Assembly: GCA_949316495.1 (NCBI GenBank)
Contig: OX439009.1
Location: forward strand, 16,761,701-16,825,700
Direction of reading: 5' to 3'
DNA length: 64,000 nt
From: Amphiduros pacificus
Lineage: Eukaryota > Annelida > Polychaeta > Phyllodocida > Hesionidae
Each line of letters starts with the position of its first letter. The stretch's first letter is position 1. The notes beneath the pieces are model-generated. The model saw only the letters and a program-made list of their open reading frames with translations. It did not search any database and was not told where the DNA came from. Below, piece by piece: positions 13,727 to 26,209 of the stretch. Position numbers and translations under genes: made by a program.

Positions 13727-13744
13727 ATAATAATAATAATAATA

Positions 13745-13839
<95 letters not shown>
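13727..13839. repeat. (TAA)n microsatellite, ~110 bp
   Basis: An almost pure trinucleotide run. It adjoins the 3' end of a minus-strand L2/CR1-like LINE fragment, so it most likely grew from that LINE's (ATT)n tail. Confidence 0.95.
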
Positions 13840-13841
<2 letters not shown>

Positions 13842-13890
13842 TTTGTATAGCGCTATATCAGACTAGGTCTGCTCATGGCGTGATATTCAG
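13840..13890 (-). mobile_element. L2/CR1-like LINE, extreme 3' end only
   Basis: Contains the family's 3' signature read on the minus strand: a small hairpin around CAGACCTAGTCTG beside the AGCGCTATA word, as at 33.2 kb on the plus strand. Only some 45 bp remain, so this is a strongly 5'-truncated copy. Confidence 0.7.
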
Positions 13891-13896
13891 CTTGTA

Positions 13897-14152
13897 AAAC
13901 CTACATACCAACCTACATACCAACCTACATACCTATATACCAACCTATATATCTACCTACATATCTACCTACCTACATATCTACCTACATACTAAACTAC
14001 ATACATACCTACCTACATACCTACCTACATACCTACCTACATATCTACCTACATACTAAACTACATACCTACCTACATACCTACCTACATACCTACCTAC
14101 ATATCTACCTAAATATCTACATACATACCTACATACATACCTACATATATAT
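13897..14152. repeat. CTAC/ATAC tetranucleotide-like repeat
   Basis: Runs of CTACCTACATAC with ATCTACCTACAT variants. The longer unit ATACTAAACTACATAC recurs near 13988 and 14053, showing block duplication. Confidence 0.9.
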
Positions 14153-14639
14153 TTCTGATCATTTCTCAATCGAAAATTAATCAAATATTCATTAAAAGAG
14201 AGCTAAGAATACCCAAAGTTGTAAAATTGTCGTCTGCTCTTCTCAGGCTTTTTGACTGGTACGTGACGTTTTTTAATATGGTTTTGAACTAGAAATAATG
14301 ATAGGGGACCAGATTACGAACCACATTTGATTTATGTGTAAAGTCGTGCACGTTTTTTTAATTGTTAAATGAGTACGAATCCCGAAAACGTGCTCGACTT
14401 TTGAACAGGAGTGAACACGGCGGAAATAATCAGGCGGGGACAGACGTAATGACCCGGATATAAACTCAAGCTCCGAAAAACGAACAAATAAAACGTATTT
14501 GTGACGACTACAATGAGAAACTGCGCAGGTAAAGAATGGCGGACAATTTGGCCGCCGTTTTCAGTCATTATCAGCGGACAATGTGAAATAATGGCCGGCT
14601 TTGTCCGACGGGCCGACGACTTTTGGCGAACACTGCTAT

Positions 14640-15990
14640 AAGTGAGATGGATTCAATTTATTTTTACATAAATGTCTTTCACATTCAATCTGTTATTTAT
14701 ATCCTCATGATGTAACAGATGACATGAAACAATCCCATCAGAATTGTCTGCAAAATATGTGTATTTGCACTGTAATGCGCATCGCCATAAATGAAGGACA
14801 TAGGCTATTTATGCAAACAATATAAAATTTAGCCCCCAAAAAATGATAGAGATGTTTGACGATTGAAAATAAGATTTAAAAAATAATAAATCCTGTGACC
14901 TTGGGATGACCTTGACATGACCTTGAAATATGAAAATGCTGTTGCACACTAAAACTCTCATTGTTTAAGTCATATTGTGAAAGATCTCTCCAAAACAAAA
15001 CTAACAAGCCCAAGATCAAGTCTGTAGCTATAATAGAACAGATTTTATAGGCCGTTGAATTTTCAGCCCAAGGTCATGGGGATTTTCCATCGATTTCAAT
15101 GGAGAAAAATTGAAATTTTCACTTTGTGAAAAATTGGCCATCAATTTGAAAGGTGTCCCATGTGGATATGTTAGGGGGATGTATAGCCCACTTTTTAAGC
15201 CATTATTGATACAAATGCTATTGTAAACTTTTCTGCCTTTTACAAAAATATGATTTTTATGGATTTCCATTGAAATCAATGTGAAAATCCAAAAGGCAGA
15301 AAATCTACCAAACCAACTATTAAAATTCCTTTTCCTTTGCATGCTATCAGAGTTATATTTCCAGCATAATATGGGACACTTTTCATCATTATAATTTCAT
15401 TATTTGAAAAATAACCATAAACTACAGTGAATTTTAGCAAAATTACCCCTTGGAAATGCTATTCAAATGTATATATAGGCACCATTTTTATGGGAAATAT
15501 AGTCAATTTGTACTATTATTTGACATAATTTTACTTCTTGTAGGTATTTTTCAATAGATAAATATTTCATTAACTAGTTATCAAACATTTTTTGAGAAAT
15601 TTAAATTTAAGTATGTAAAATGGTGCAAAACATCACACTGACACCCACTACACATGAATTTGGACCCCTACCTGTTCTAACGCCTATGTCCTAAATTTAT
15701 GGTGATGGCAAAGAGATAGATTGGAGTTCTCATAAATTGCCATGTAATCAAAATTGTCTGTCGTACTGCCTCAGACGACAATCAAACAAACTACGTGATG
15801 CCAATCACAACACAGAAATTAGGAGTAAGATTCTGCTGCCAGTGACAATATGCAGTTGTTTATATCCTGTTCACTTGACATCCACGTAGCTGATAGATGT
15901 CCCTGATCAAATTAGCCTTGGACTCCACCTTAATATTGGCGTCTTTTTTCCTTCAGAGATGAAACCCAACTTTGATAGGAACGTTCTTTA
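14640..15990. other. AT-rich non-coding stretch
   Basis: No recognised gene. The open frame on the minus strand near 15028-15342 is low in complexity and has no family features. The word GACCATTATCCATT followed by a G run at 15997-16020 belongs to a short interspersed motif seen at four other places. Confidence 0.4.
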
Positions 15991-16021
15991 GGGGTAGACC
16001 ATTATCCATTCGGGGGGGGGA

Positions 16022-16023
<2 letters not shown>

Positions 16024-16079
<56 letters not shown>

Positions 16080-16615
16080 TTTATATCGCGCTGATACCAG
16101 ACAATACTGTTCATAGCGCTGTGTTCAGAACGTGAGTCCTGAATAGGTGAGTTTTAAGTCTACTCTTAAATGAGTCGACTGTGGTACTATCCTTAATGTT
16201 TGGGGGTAGCGCGTTCCAGAGCTTGGGGCTAATAGATGAGAATGCTCTATTGCCCACCGTCCTGAGGCGCATTTTTGGTTCACACAAGTAAGTACCATTG
16301 TTAGATCTAAGATCTTTCTCCCCAGTTTTTACGTATAATAGATCACCAAGGTAAGGAGGGGCCTTACCGTTCAGAGCTTTCCATGTTATCAGTAGGATTT
16401 TAAACTGTATTCTTGCATGCACAGGAAGCCAGTGTAATTCCCTCAGTTTTCCAGATATATGATCGAATTTCTTGAGTTTGCCCACCACTCGCGCAGCAGA
16501 GTTTTGCAAATATTGCAACTTCTTGATCTCAGATTTCGGTAGGCCAGCAAGTAATCCATTTCCATAGTCCATGGTAGATGACACAAAGGCGTGTATTAGG
16601 GTAATGGCAGTTTTT
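16024..16615 (-). mobile_element. L2/CR1-like LINE fragment, 5'-truncated
   Basis: About 165 codons of the C-terminal part of a LINE ORF2 protein are open on the minus strand. They run from EKTAITLIHAFVSSTMDYGN through the LHWLPVHARI and FKILLITWKALNGKAPPYL blocks to SFKSRLKTHLF. The protein resembles the 40.9-43.1 kb copy closely. The element ends in the family's 3' hairpin (AGCGCT words near 16088 and 16117) and a (TAA)n tail at 16024-16077. The reverse transcriptase catalytic motifs are absent because the copy is cut at its 5' side near 16615. Confidence 0.9.
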
Positions 16616-16619
16616 TCAT

Positions 16620-17034
16620 TTTCTGCTTTGAAGTCAGTTCATTAACAATCATAACTATTTATTGATAATTTTAAGCTCCCGATGCCTGAGCGGTGTATGT
16701 GGCCATAGTATCTGACTCTGTCTATGTGTTCATGGGTCCATGGGTCTAATTGTCAAACAAAGATACAGGCTTCCCATGTTTTACCACATGCATCCCATGA
16801 AAGGCCTAAATAGGATGATCTAAGGTATGGCCTTGACTTGGGCAAATGCTTTAGATTGTGACCACAATCGGATTTTGTAACCAAAATCTTTGGCATTTTG
16901 CTATTACCTGTTACATCCTGCTATGACACTGGCCTATTGACCTACCGATAAATAAGATGTCTGCTGTCCAACTCCTTGTCCAAAACCAATGGCCACACTT
17001 CTGTGTGGCTCTTATCATGCATATATAAGGTATT
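16620..17034. other. Non-coding stretch
   Basis: Nothing recognised. Confidence 0.4.
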
Positions 17035-17285
17035 ATATCCCAGTCACATTTATTCTACTTTTGAACATTTTTATAATTTTCCAAAAGGTACTTAGGCGAT
17101 GGATATCTTTTTACAAAATCGGTAGTCAACCTAGGGCACCTTTAGACTGCCTGATGTCTGGAAAAATGTGTGGTGTCCAGGCAATATGTGGTCGGCACTT
17201 GGGTGGCTGTGCAGTGCCCATATCTAATGTGACCACACTCATGGCAAATAGAACAAAACTTCCTGGCACCCTGGACTTTATAGGC
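17035..17285. mobile_element. Diverged copy of the 20.3-kb inverted-repeat element
   Basis: Starts with CCCAGTCACATTT like the elements at 20.3 and 21.1 kb. It shares ordered blocks with them: a TTTTTACAAAATCGG region, GTGCAGTGCCCATA...TAATGTGACCACA, and CCTGGCACCCTGGAC against CCCCGGCGCCGGGCAG. It is shorter and more diverged than the 20-kb copies and lacks a clear right terminus. Confidence 0.6.
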
Positions 17286-17289
17286 TTTA

Positions 17290-18010
17290 TAAGTTTACTT
17301 CAATAAATGACTAATTGAAATACTTGACTATTATTAATTGAAATTAGTGTAAAAAAAGCATTGTATAATTTTCTAATAAATTCTACTTCCATTTACACCG
17401 ATATAAGTTTAAAAGATATCATGTTTGGACCCTAGGAAAACAAAAATTAGAATAGCCCAGTGCAGAAAAAAAAGAATCGGCAAAAAATGGCAAAATGAAT
17501 GGATAACGATTCATCCTTTATTCAGAAACCAGCATGGAAGAATACAAATCTTAACTGAAAACCTGTAGATGGCTTGTACCAAATATATAACCTATGGTAC
17601 ATTGCTAAATATCGTTGACAAAAGCTTAATATTACACTTAACCGCTTAAGTCAAGTGGTTACAAAACCTGAACGTACTGTTTGGACCATAAGAAGGTCAA
17701 TGACCCAAGGCTGGGAGTCCATTTACATATGGTCACAAATGACCTGGACGTCTCACCATGCAAATGGGATGTGTGGGACAGAAACAGACGTAACCTCCTA
17801 TTATTCCCACAGGCAGCCTCCTATTATTCCCACGGGGAGCTCTGTGGAACAAGAGGAGAACTGCTTTGAATACTCTCATCATAATAGTGGTGTGTTCTCT
17901 TACATGTTGTGTTTGTGTAGTTGACATAACAACCAACTTACTCAAAGTAAACTTCCAAGAATCGTTTCGAATTTATTATGAAATCCATTGAACCAATTCT
18001 CGATTTTCAT
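17290..18010. other. Non-coding stretch
   Basis: A 22-bp direct duplication (AGCCTCCTATTATTCCCAC type) lies at about 17794-17836. The overlapping open frames on both strands lack family features. Confidence 0.4.
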
Positions 18011-18019
18011 CAGACCTTA

Positions 18020-19135
18020 GGTATTATTTTCATATATCATATTGGCCAATGTAGCAGTAAGACCATAATTCTGAGTTTTAGCAAAGAGCGTATTTCTTAA
18101 AGTGTTATATTTATTACATCCTAGAAAGAAATGTTTTGCATCTTCCTCTTCAATATCACATGAGCATAGATCTTCATTTACACAACCCATCTTAAATACA
18201 GTATATCCATACTAATTTAACAATTGCCTTTAAAATGAAGTATTTCTTGGAGCTAATTTGATTTACGTTTTTAACTCATTCAGTGTTTCGATAACAGATT
18301 TCAAAGAAATGTTTTGGTAGCCAGAAGTGGTATATAATGAGCTTTAAATTAGAATGAGATATTCTTTGGTGCTTTTCATCAGAAGGGCAGGGTACCAATA
18401 GGAGCTTTAAATATTCAAGTGTCATATCAATCTCAACACTTTATTAATTTCCAACCAAGCAGGGTGTTCCAACCAAGTTCATTGTACATCGATGCATGGG
18501 ATGTCCCTCTCTCAGCTACAGTTACAAGACGAGCAGCATACAATTGCACAACGATAAGCTTCAATCTTATCATTATCTGCTGACATACATGATTCATATA
18601 ATATGCTCCCATATTCAAGAATTGGTCTTATTAAACTCTGATATGTAACTTCGAATGCTGAACATGACCATGAGTATTTATGTCTATCATACCAATTATT
18701 CTATTACTTTTGGCAGTTATTGTTCCAATATATGCTGTCCCTGTTAAATTACTGGAAAATGTTATTTAAAAATGTTTGTGATTGTCAACTACTTATAACA
18801 TAGCTCCACTTAGATAAATTGAAGTGGTATTTTTGTGGTTTCCTTTTCTTAGTGAACACCATAACTACCTTTTTAACCAATAATTGAAATTAAGCTCCTC
18901 TTGGCCCTTGATTTCAGATCATCATTAACTTTGTTAACAGCACTTATAATATATCCATTGTGTACATGTTGACATATTGAAGTATCATCAGTATATAAGC
19001 AATTGTCACCAAATATTTGAGGATGATGCTGGATGTGAAAGGTTTTTCTTACACTATTATCCCAATACGATTTTGTAAATCTGAAATAAATGTTAACATT
19101 TTTATCCATTAATTCAGGAAAAAAAACCTGCATAA
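18020..19135 (-). mobile_element. LINE ORF2 fragment (CR1/Jockey-type), decayed
   Basis: The minus strand encodes separate pieces of a non-LTR retrotransposon protein in order. First comes a YTDDTS reverse transcriptase C-motif piece (about 19020-18920). Next is AARLVTVAERGTSHASMY followed by ELGWNTL (about 18540-18470), a block typical after the RT. Last is a Cys-rich C-terminal block, EDLCSCDIEEEDAKHFFLGC, followed by NKYNTLRNTLF (about 18170-18070). Frame changes separate the pieces and the 5' part is missing. The style matches the 24.8-kb LINE rather than the L2-like family. Confidence 0.8.
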
Positions 19136-19139
19136 TAAG

Positions 19140-20265
19140 TTGTCAACAGTGAAGTTCACACACAGATGCCCTCACCACAGATCACTTTTTGAAAATGATG
19201 CCAAAGCTTCCATTTGTATTTCTCCAGTTTTGTTGTTATTTCATTGCAATAACAAGTCGTTATATGGAGTGTTTTCCCTGCAAAGTTGCCTCACACTATT
19301 TGTTTGGTTACCAGTTGGCTTTTTCAAATGATGTTATTAAATCCAAAATAAGTTCAATTCTTTAATTATATTTGTACAAATTAAATATAAGTTTTGAGAA
19401 ATATGAGAATAGAATCGGAATTGAAAAATATGATTTAATCTTCTCACTTGAAAAATAGTCAAGATCCTCACCAATCTATCGAGTTATTTTATAAAGGATG
19501 CTATTTTGTAGGTGCCAGCTTAAAAAACATCAGATAACAGCCTAAGTTAAAATTACAGACCAAAATTATTTGAAAACATTTATGTCTTAGATGATATATC
19601 AAGGCAAATAAAGCTGATTTCATATTTAAATCGAAGGCACCATTTTCTAGTTGATCTTCTTTAGTGAATAAGCTTAGCATGGAATTACATATATTATATA
19701 TGAGGTGTATTGTATAACGTCCAGATATATGTGTATTTGCCTTGAACTTTTGAATTAATATCATCAGTGTGTACTTTTGGTTATAAGACACATAGTTACG
19801 TAGGATATGTTGGTTTCATAAGAAGCTAATATATTGAGAAATACTTAAATAGTTCACTCACAATATAAATCAAGATGGCCACATAGAGGTTGGAAATGTA
19901 CTTGGAAATGTGCTATAAGGGGGATCACATGTCACTGAACATCACTAGAGACATTTAACATGAGATGGGTAGTCCAAACTTCCTATTGCAGTGGGTACAT
20001 GGTGTCACTTTCACTCAGCATAAATGGCGCCAAAAATACATTCTTCAATTTATATACGGATTCAAGAAATAATTTTAGCACCTTCCTCTTATCAACAACA
20101 ACAAAATATCATATATAAAAGTTTGCAGACAGAAATCAGCTTTTCAATGAGGTAATCCATTTGTGTCTACATTTAATACATTACAATTTTTGTCACCTTG
20201 TAAATATGGATGAAACTGATACGTTGTCTTTTTCCAGACTCTTTTATCATAGCGGGTGATGTAGA
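19140..20265. other. AT-rich non-coding stretch
   Basis: No gene or repeat recognised. Confidence 0.4.
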
Positions 20266-20269
20266 TTGT

Positions 20270-21057
20270 GATGTTTACTTCACTGACAAACCACTCGGTC
20301 ACAGATTTAAGGACAACGAGTTATGCCTCAGTCATATTTGCGCCGATTTCAGCAAAGATGCCCGGCCGATGAGTATTTTTTACACAATCGGCCGGCAGTT
20401 CAGATTGCCGTGTGGGCACCGGGAGATCATTGGCCACAATTGGACATCTTTAAGATGTCGGGCGGGTCATCGGGAATTTTTAGCTGCAACATAAAAGTTG
20501 CCGGGGTCTCGCCGATGTCTGATTACCAAATATCATCTTAATGTACATGGCAGGGTCCCGGCAGTGTCCCGCAGAGACATCGGTAGATTATCTTTGGACT
20601 GCCGGTGGCATCGTACAGTGAAAATAAAATAAATTTTTATTTCATGCGTTCACAGACCATCGTCAGATGATCCCATGGGCTCCCTACAATAACACATAGA
20701 CGTCTTTAGGATGTCCTTCAGACGTCTGACAAATGATACAGACGTCTTTAGGACATCCTACAGACGTCTGTGCTATTCAGTTTTGCATGTGCCGTGCGGT
20801 GCCCTTTAATAGTGTGACCACAGCTACGGCATCTCTGAGATTGTTGGTGATAAACTCCCCGGCGCCGGGCAGACTGGGAAGTAGGCCGATGTTTACATCC
20901 CGGCCGGCACCTGGTGCTAATGTGACTGAGGCATTAGGCACGGTCCTCAGATCATATGTCAAATTGTATCATGATTTCAATCTCGGCATGGCCTGGGATC
21001 GAACCCAAAACCTTTGATTACCACAGAGGAACTGGTGCTAATAAGCTGGCACTCAAA
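20270..21057 (-). mobile_element. tRNA-derived SINE interrupted by an inserted element
   Basis: Two pieces match the reverse complement of the SINE seen at 25.9 kb. 20270-20323 carries the GGTCACAGATTTAAGGACAAC block. 20934-21057 carries TTAGGCACGGTCCTCAGATC, then the B-box side and the GGAACTGGTGCTAATAAGC block. The pieces are in consecutive order and are split by the 610-bp element at 20324-20933. The SINE is cut near 21057 where a second copy of that element begins. Confidence 0.75.
20324..20933. mobile_element. 610-bp inverted-repeat DNA element inside a SINE
   Basis: Termini are TGCCTCAGTCATATT on the left and the reverse complement of TGCCTCAGTCACATT on the right (14 of 15 match). TTA flanks both sides (20321-20323 and 20934-20936). 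A 3-bp TTA duplication is what PIF/Harbinger elements make, so that is a possible assignment. The interior is GC-richer than its surroundings and includes repeated AGACGTCT palindromes near 20699-20768. No transposase is encoded; the overlapping short open frames look incidental. Confidence 0.65.
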
Positions 21058-21590
21058 TACCCCAGTCACATTTGCGCCGATTTCAGTTAAGATGCCTTGC
21101 CAATGGGTATTTTTTTACAAAATTGGCAAAATCAGTTCAGATTGCCGTGCGAGCACCGGGAGATCATCAGCCACAATTGGGCATCTTTAAGACATCGGAC
21201 AGGTCATCAGAAACTTACAGCTGCAATATAAAAGTTGCCGCCGTTTCCCCGATGTCTTATCAGCAAATATCATCTTAAAGTACTCGGCAAGGCCCCGGCA
21301 GTGTCCCGCAGACACATCAGCAGATTATCTTAGGGCTGCGGGTGGCAACGTGCGGTGAAAATAGGATTTTTTTTATTTTATGTGTTCACAGGCCATCGTC
21401 AGATGATCCAACGGGCTCCCTACGATAACCGATGATATAGACGTCTTTAGGATATCCTGCAGACGTTGTGACATCTCATCTAGCAAGTGCCGTGCGGCAC
21501 CCGTGTATAATGTGACCACAGGTACGGCATCTTTCAGATTGTTGCTGATAACTCCCCGGCGCCCGGGACCATGTGAAGTCGGCCGGCAAA
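21058..21590. mobile_element. Second copy of the 610-bp inverted-repeat element, truncated
   Basis: From CCCCAGTCACATTTGCGCC this follows the 20.3-kb element block by block, including the GAGATCAT...CACAATTGG, AAGTTGCCG and GTCAGATGATCC blocks, with moderate divergence. The right terminus is missing where a minisatellite begins at about 21590. Confidence 0.7.
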
Positions 21591-21597
21591 GGGTCTT

Positions 21598-22021
21598 ATA
21601 TTGGGTCTAATATAAGGTTTAATATAGGGTTATTGGGTTTGATATAAGGTCTAATATAGGGTCTAATAGAGGGTTTAATATAGGGTCTTATATAGGGTCT
21701 GATTTAAGGTCTAATATAGGGATTGCTATTGGGTCTGATTAAAGGTCTAATAGGGTATAATAAAGGGTCTAATATAGGGTCTAGTATAAGGTGTAATATA
21801 TAGGGTTTGATATTAAGTCTAATATAAGGTCTAATATAGGGTCTGATATGAGGTCTAATATTGGGTCTAATATAGAACCTTATATAAGGTATGATATAGG
21901 GTCTGATATAGGGTTTGATATTGGATTTGATATAAGGTCTAATATAGGGTCTAATAAAGGGTCTAATATAGGGCATAATATATGGTCTGATATAGGGTTT
22001 GATATGGGGTCTGATATAGGT
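21598..22021. repeat. Minisatellite, ~12-bp unit GGGTCTAATATA
   Basis: About 35 degenerate copies of GGGTYTRATATA/AGGTCTAATATA. Frames on both strands stay open only because the unit lacks stops. Confidence 0.9.
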
Positions 22022-22860
22022 GAAATTTTCTGAGGCATGTGTATTATTCTATTCTTATCAGGTATTCATGTTTCAGTGTTTATCCATTTACTTTTGTAAA
22101 TAATCCGTTATTCGAAGAAAAAATTCACAGGTTAATGAATTCATGTTATTACATTTGGAAACAGGATATCTTCTCAGGAAAACAACGATTTATTTGGAAT
22201 TTACAAAAACGTTTTTGGATCTGATTCTTTGTATAAACGTGTTTAAGTTTAGCATTTATTTTGGAAGACTGCTGTTTTTGTTTATCTTTATTGAATTGTA
22301 TCAGAGACGACGCTAGTTTTGCTAATTTCTTTACCAAACAGTTTCTCATAGATTCCACTGATAGCCATGCAGTATGTATTGTTTTGTGAATGTTATTGTA
22401 CTTGCAGTGAAAGGTAAATGCATTTGTCCACGTTATCTTATGTTTCATCTTTTTAAAAGCTGGATTTCAACGTCTGCTTTTTTATGGGGGGGGGGGGGAG
22501 GTTGATTTTCCTGCATTTTGCTTTCCTTTAAAAGAGATACTTTCTGGTAAAATAAATTCCAGAAGTTACATGATTATATGATCATAGATGTGTAAATACA
22601 TTGAAAAAAAAGACCAACAAAATAAATCAGTAACCATGGAAACACAAACCAACATATAAAACTAATCTTGCAACCCCCATAAAATATGATCATTTATTGC
22701 AATAAGTGGCAATGACGTCATCGTGGGCGATTTAATGCACGTGCAACTCAAGCTGCAATGATCTTCAATTTTCATAAAACAAGTCATACCTTTACTAATA
22801 CCGGTCCGATTGACATACTTTTTACACCAAAATATTGCATTTTATGTGTTCCAACGCATA
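22022..22860. other. Non-coding stretch
   Basis: A G run at 22486-22499 and a single perfect CRE octamer TGACGTCA at 22713-22720. No gene recognised. Confidence 0.4.
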
Positions 22861-22864
22861 ATCC

Positions 22865-23576
22865 GTGCTCAGTGCACGAGATATTAGGACTTGCATAGTG
22901 TATGAGCTGTCAGGGGCCCAGTCTATCAGTACTCTGGGCCTGCACAGTGCATAAGCTCTCAGGGACTGCTCGGTGCATGTGCTCTCAGGGCCTACTCAGT
23001 GCATGCTCAGTGCATGAGTTCTCAGAGCCTACTTAATGCATGAGCTCTCAGGGCCAACCCAGTACATGAGTTATTTGGGCCTGCTGAGCTCTCAGGGCCT
23101 ACTCAGTACATGAGCTATTTGGGCCTGCTGAGCTCTCAGGGCCTACTCAGTGCATGCTCAGTGCATACTCAGTGCATGAGTTCTCAGGGCCTACCAAATG
23201 CAGGAGCTCTCAGGGCCAACCCAGTACATGCACAGTTCATGAGTTCTTAGGGCCTACCTAATGCAGGAGCTCTCAGGGCCAACCCAGTACATGAGCTATT
23301 TGGGCCTGCTGAGCTCTCAGTGCCTACTCAATGCATACTCAGTGCATGAGTTCTCAGGGCCTACAAAATGTATGAGCTCTCAGGGCCTACTCAGTGCATG
23401 AGCTATTTGGGCCTGCTGAGCTCCCAGGGCCTACTCAGTGCATACTCAGTGCATGAGTTCTCAGAGTCTACTTAATGCATGAGCTCTCAGGGCCAGCCCA
23501 GTACATGAGCTATTTGGACCTGCTGAGCTCTCAGGGCCTACGAAGTGCATGAGCTCTCAGGGCCTACTCAATGCTG
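22865..23576. repeat. Minisatellite, ~26-bp unit
   Basis: Around 27 copies built on GAGCTCTCAGGGCCTACTCA followed by GTGCAT. Variant units carry GAGCTATTTGGGCCTGCT. The variants recur in blocks, which indicates multi-unit duplications. Confidence 0.9.
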
Positions 23577-24756
<1,180 letters not shown>

Positions 24757-25268
24757 TCTATATATCTTTATAGCTGTGTTACAAGGTTTGGTTTGGAGGT
24801 TTATCAAATAAGCAAGAGAATATTAGCGTTTGCGACAACCTTTTAAACTTAATGACCTCTTACATCAGTAATAGGAAGCAGTCAGTGTCTTTTTGTAATG
24901 GATGCACCTCATCCAGGGTTCAGTTTAGGACCTTTACTTTTCTTACTTTACATTAATGACATTTCTGACGACCTTGCGATTGACAGCTTCCGGTTTGCTG
25001 AAGACACATCAATCTTCCATAGAATTTCAAATGGTGATGTTCTGTCTGCACTTGGTAGAAAACTAACTGTCCATTGTTGATAGACAAACACGTCTTGGTG
25101 TAACCCTCAGTGAAGCCGTCTGCTCTGTTGTTCTAACCACATCAATGAATCTTCAGGTAAATGCTATAGAATTATTGGTATGATATCTTAAAATAAATGT
25201 GCTTGGTCCCATCCAGCATTAAAAGTGAACTCTCAGAGTTTCATTTAACACATACTAGTATATGGAGA

Positions 25269-25569
25269 GGGCCACGGGCCGTGGCGCAGTTGGTTAGAGC
25301 GCCAGCTTATTAGCACCAGTTCCTCTGTGGTGATCCAAAGGTCGTGGGTTCGAACCCCGGCCGTGCCGAGATTGAACTCATGACACAATTTCCCATATGA
25401 GCTGAGGCCCGTGCCTTGTAAATCTGTGACCGGGTGGGTTGTCATGACAAAGACCTGCGACATGACAATTCAGTGAGGCAGCACTATATCTGCTTCAAGT
25501 AGGTCTCATCACGAAATGACTGAAATAATGTAGAAAGTGATGTAAAACCCCAAATAAACAAATAAACAA
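25269..25569 (+). mobile_element. tRNA-derived SINE, copy 1, with target-site duplication
   Basis: The head carries pol III promoter boxes: TGGCGCAGTTGG (A box, about 25285) and GGTTCGAACCC (B box, about 25347). The body includes GAGGCAGCACTATATCTGC and GGTCTCATCACGAAATGAC, and the tail is (AAATAAAC)n-like. A perfect 12-bp duplication AGTATATGGAGA flanks it (25257-25268 and 25570-25581). Compared with copy 2 it lacks about 20 bp around the GGGTTAACCC word. Confidence 0.9.
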
Positions 25570-25890
25570 AGTATATGGAGACACAATATATATGACAGTT
25601 GTGACCTTGCTGAAAGTAAAAAATAACTTTATTCCGTTCAGCTGTCTACAGCTCGTCTTGTTACTTGAGTTAAATAGGATACTTCTCATTCAGCATTGTA
25701 TAGACGAGATGAATTGATGAAATTATTTTGTATCATCAATGACATGGCCTCCTCTCTACCTTCAATGGTCAGCCAATCCTTTATTCCTTATGTATAATCA
25801 TAGACTAGATCTCAGTTTGCCAATACTATTCTGGTTGCCAAGTGCAATACTGCTTTATTCCAATATTCTTTTAAACATTCCATTGGAAAG

Positions 25891-26209
25891 AGGCCACGGG
25901 CCATGGCGCAGTTGGTTAGAGCGCCAGCTTATTAGCACCAGTTCCTCTGTGGTGATCCAAAGGTCGTGGGTTCGAACCCTGGCCGTGCCAAGATTGAACT
26001 CATGATACAATTTCCCATATGAGCTGAGGCCCGTGCCTAAAGGGTTAACCCGTTGTCCTTGTAAATCTGTGACCGGGCGGGTTGTCATGTCAAGGACCTG
26101 CGACATGACAATTCAGTGAGGCAGCACTATATCTGCTACAAGTAGGTCTCATCACGAAATGACTGAAATAATGTTGAAAGTGATGTAAAACCCCAAACAA
26201 ACAAACAAA
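25891..26209 (+). mobile_element. tRNA-derived SINE, copy 2, with target-site duplication
   Basis: Same family as copy 1, full length at about 319 bp, with A and B boxes, shared body and a CAAACAAACAAA tail. The perfect 12-bp duplication TCCATTGGAAAG flanks it (25879-25890 and 26210-26221). The insertion splits the C-terminal coding part of the LINE fragment. Confidence 0.93.

Larger units (their letters stand above)
13583..14635. mobile_element. Inverted-repeat DNA transposon, non-autonomous, 1.05 kb
   Basis: The two ends are a perfect 15-bp inverted repeat beginning CAGTGTTCGCCAAAA. Both flanks carry CTATAA (13577-13582 and 14636-14641), a candidate 6-bp target-site duplication. The CAGTG terminus resembles the YARNG ends of hAT elements, but hAT usually duplicates 8 bp, so the superfamily is left open. 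No transposase is encoded. The interior contains a LINE 3' end, a long (TAA)n run and a CTAC/ATAC-rich tract. Confidence 0.65.

Noticed and set aside
20733-21017. 94-codon plus-strand frame within the 610-bp element and SINE
   Set aside because: It crosses the element-SINE boundary and has no domain, so it is incidental.
25269-25360. Functional tRNA gene
   Set aside because: A and B boxes are present, but the spacing is too long for a tRNA, the cloverleaf does not close, and the unit continues into a SINE body with a target-site duplication.
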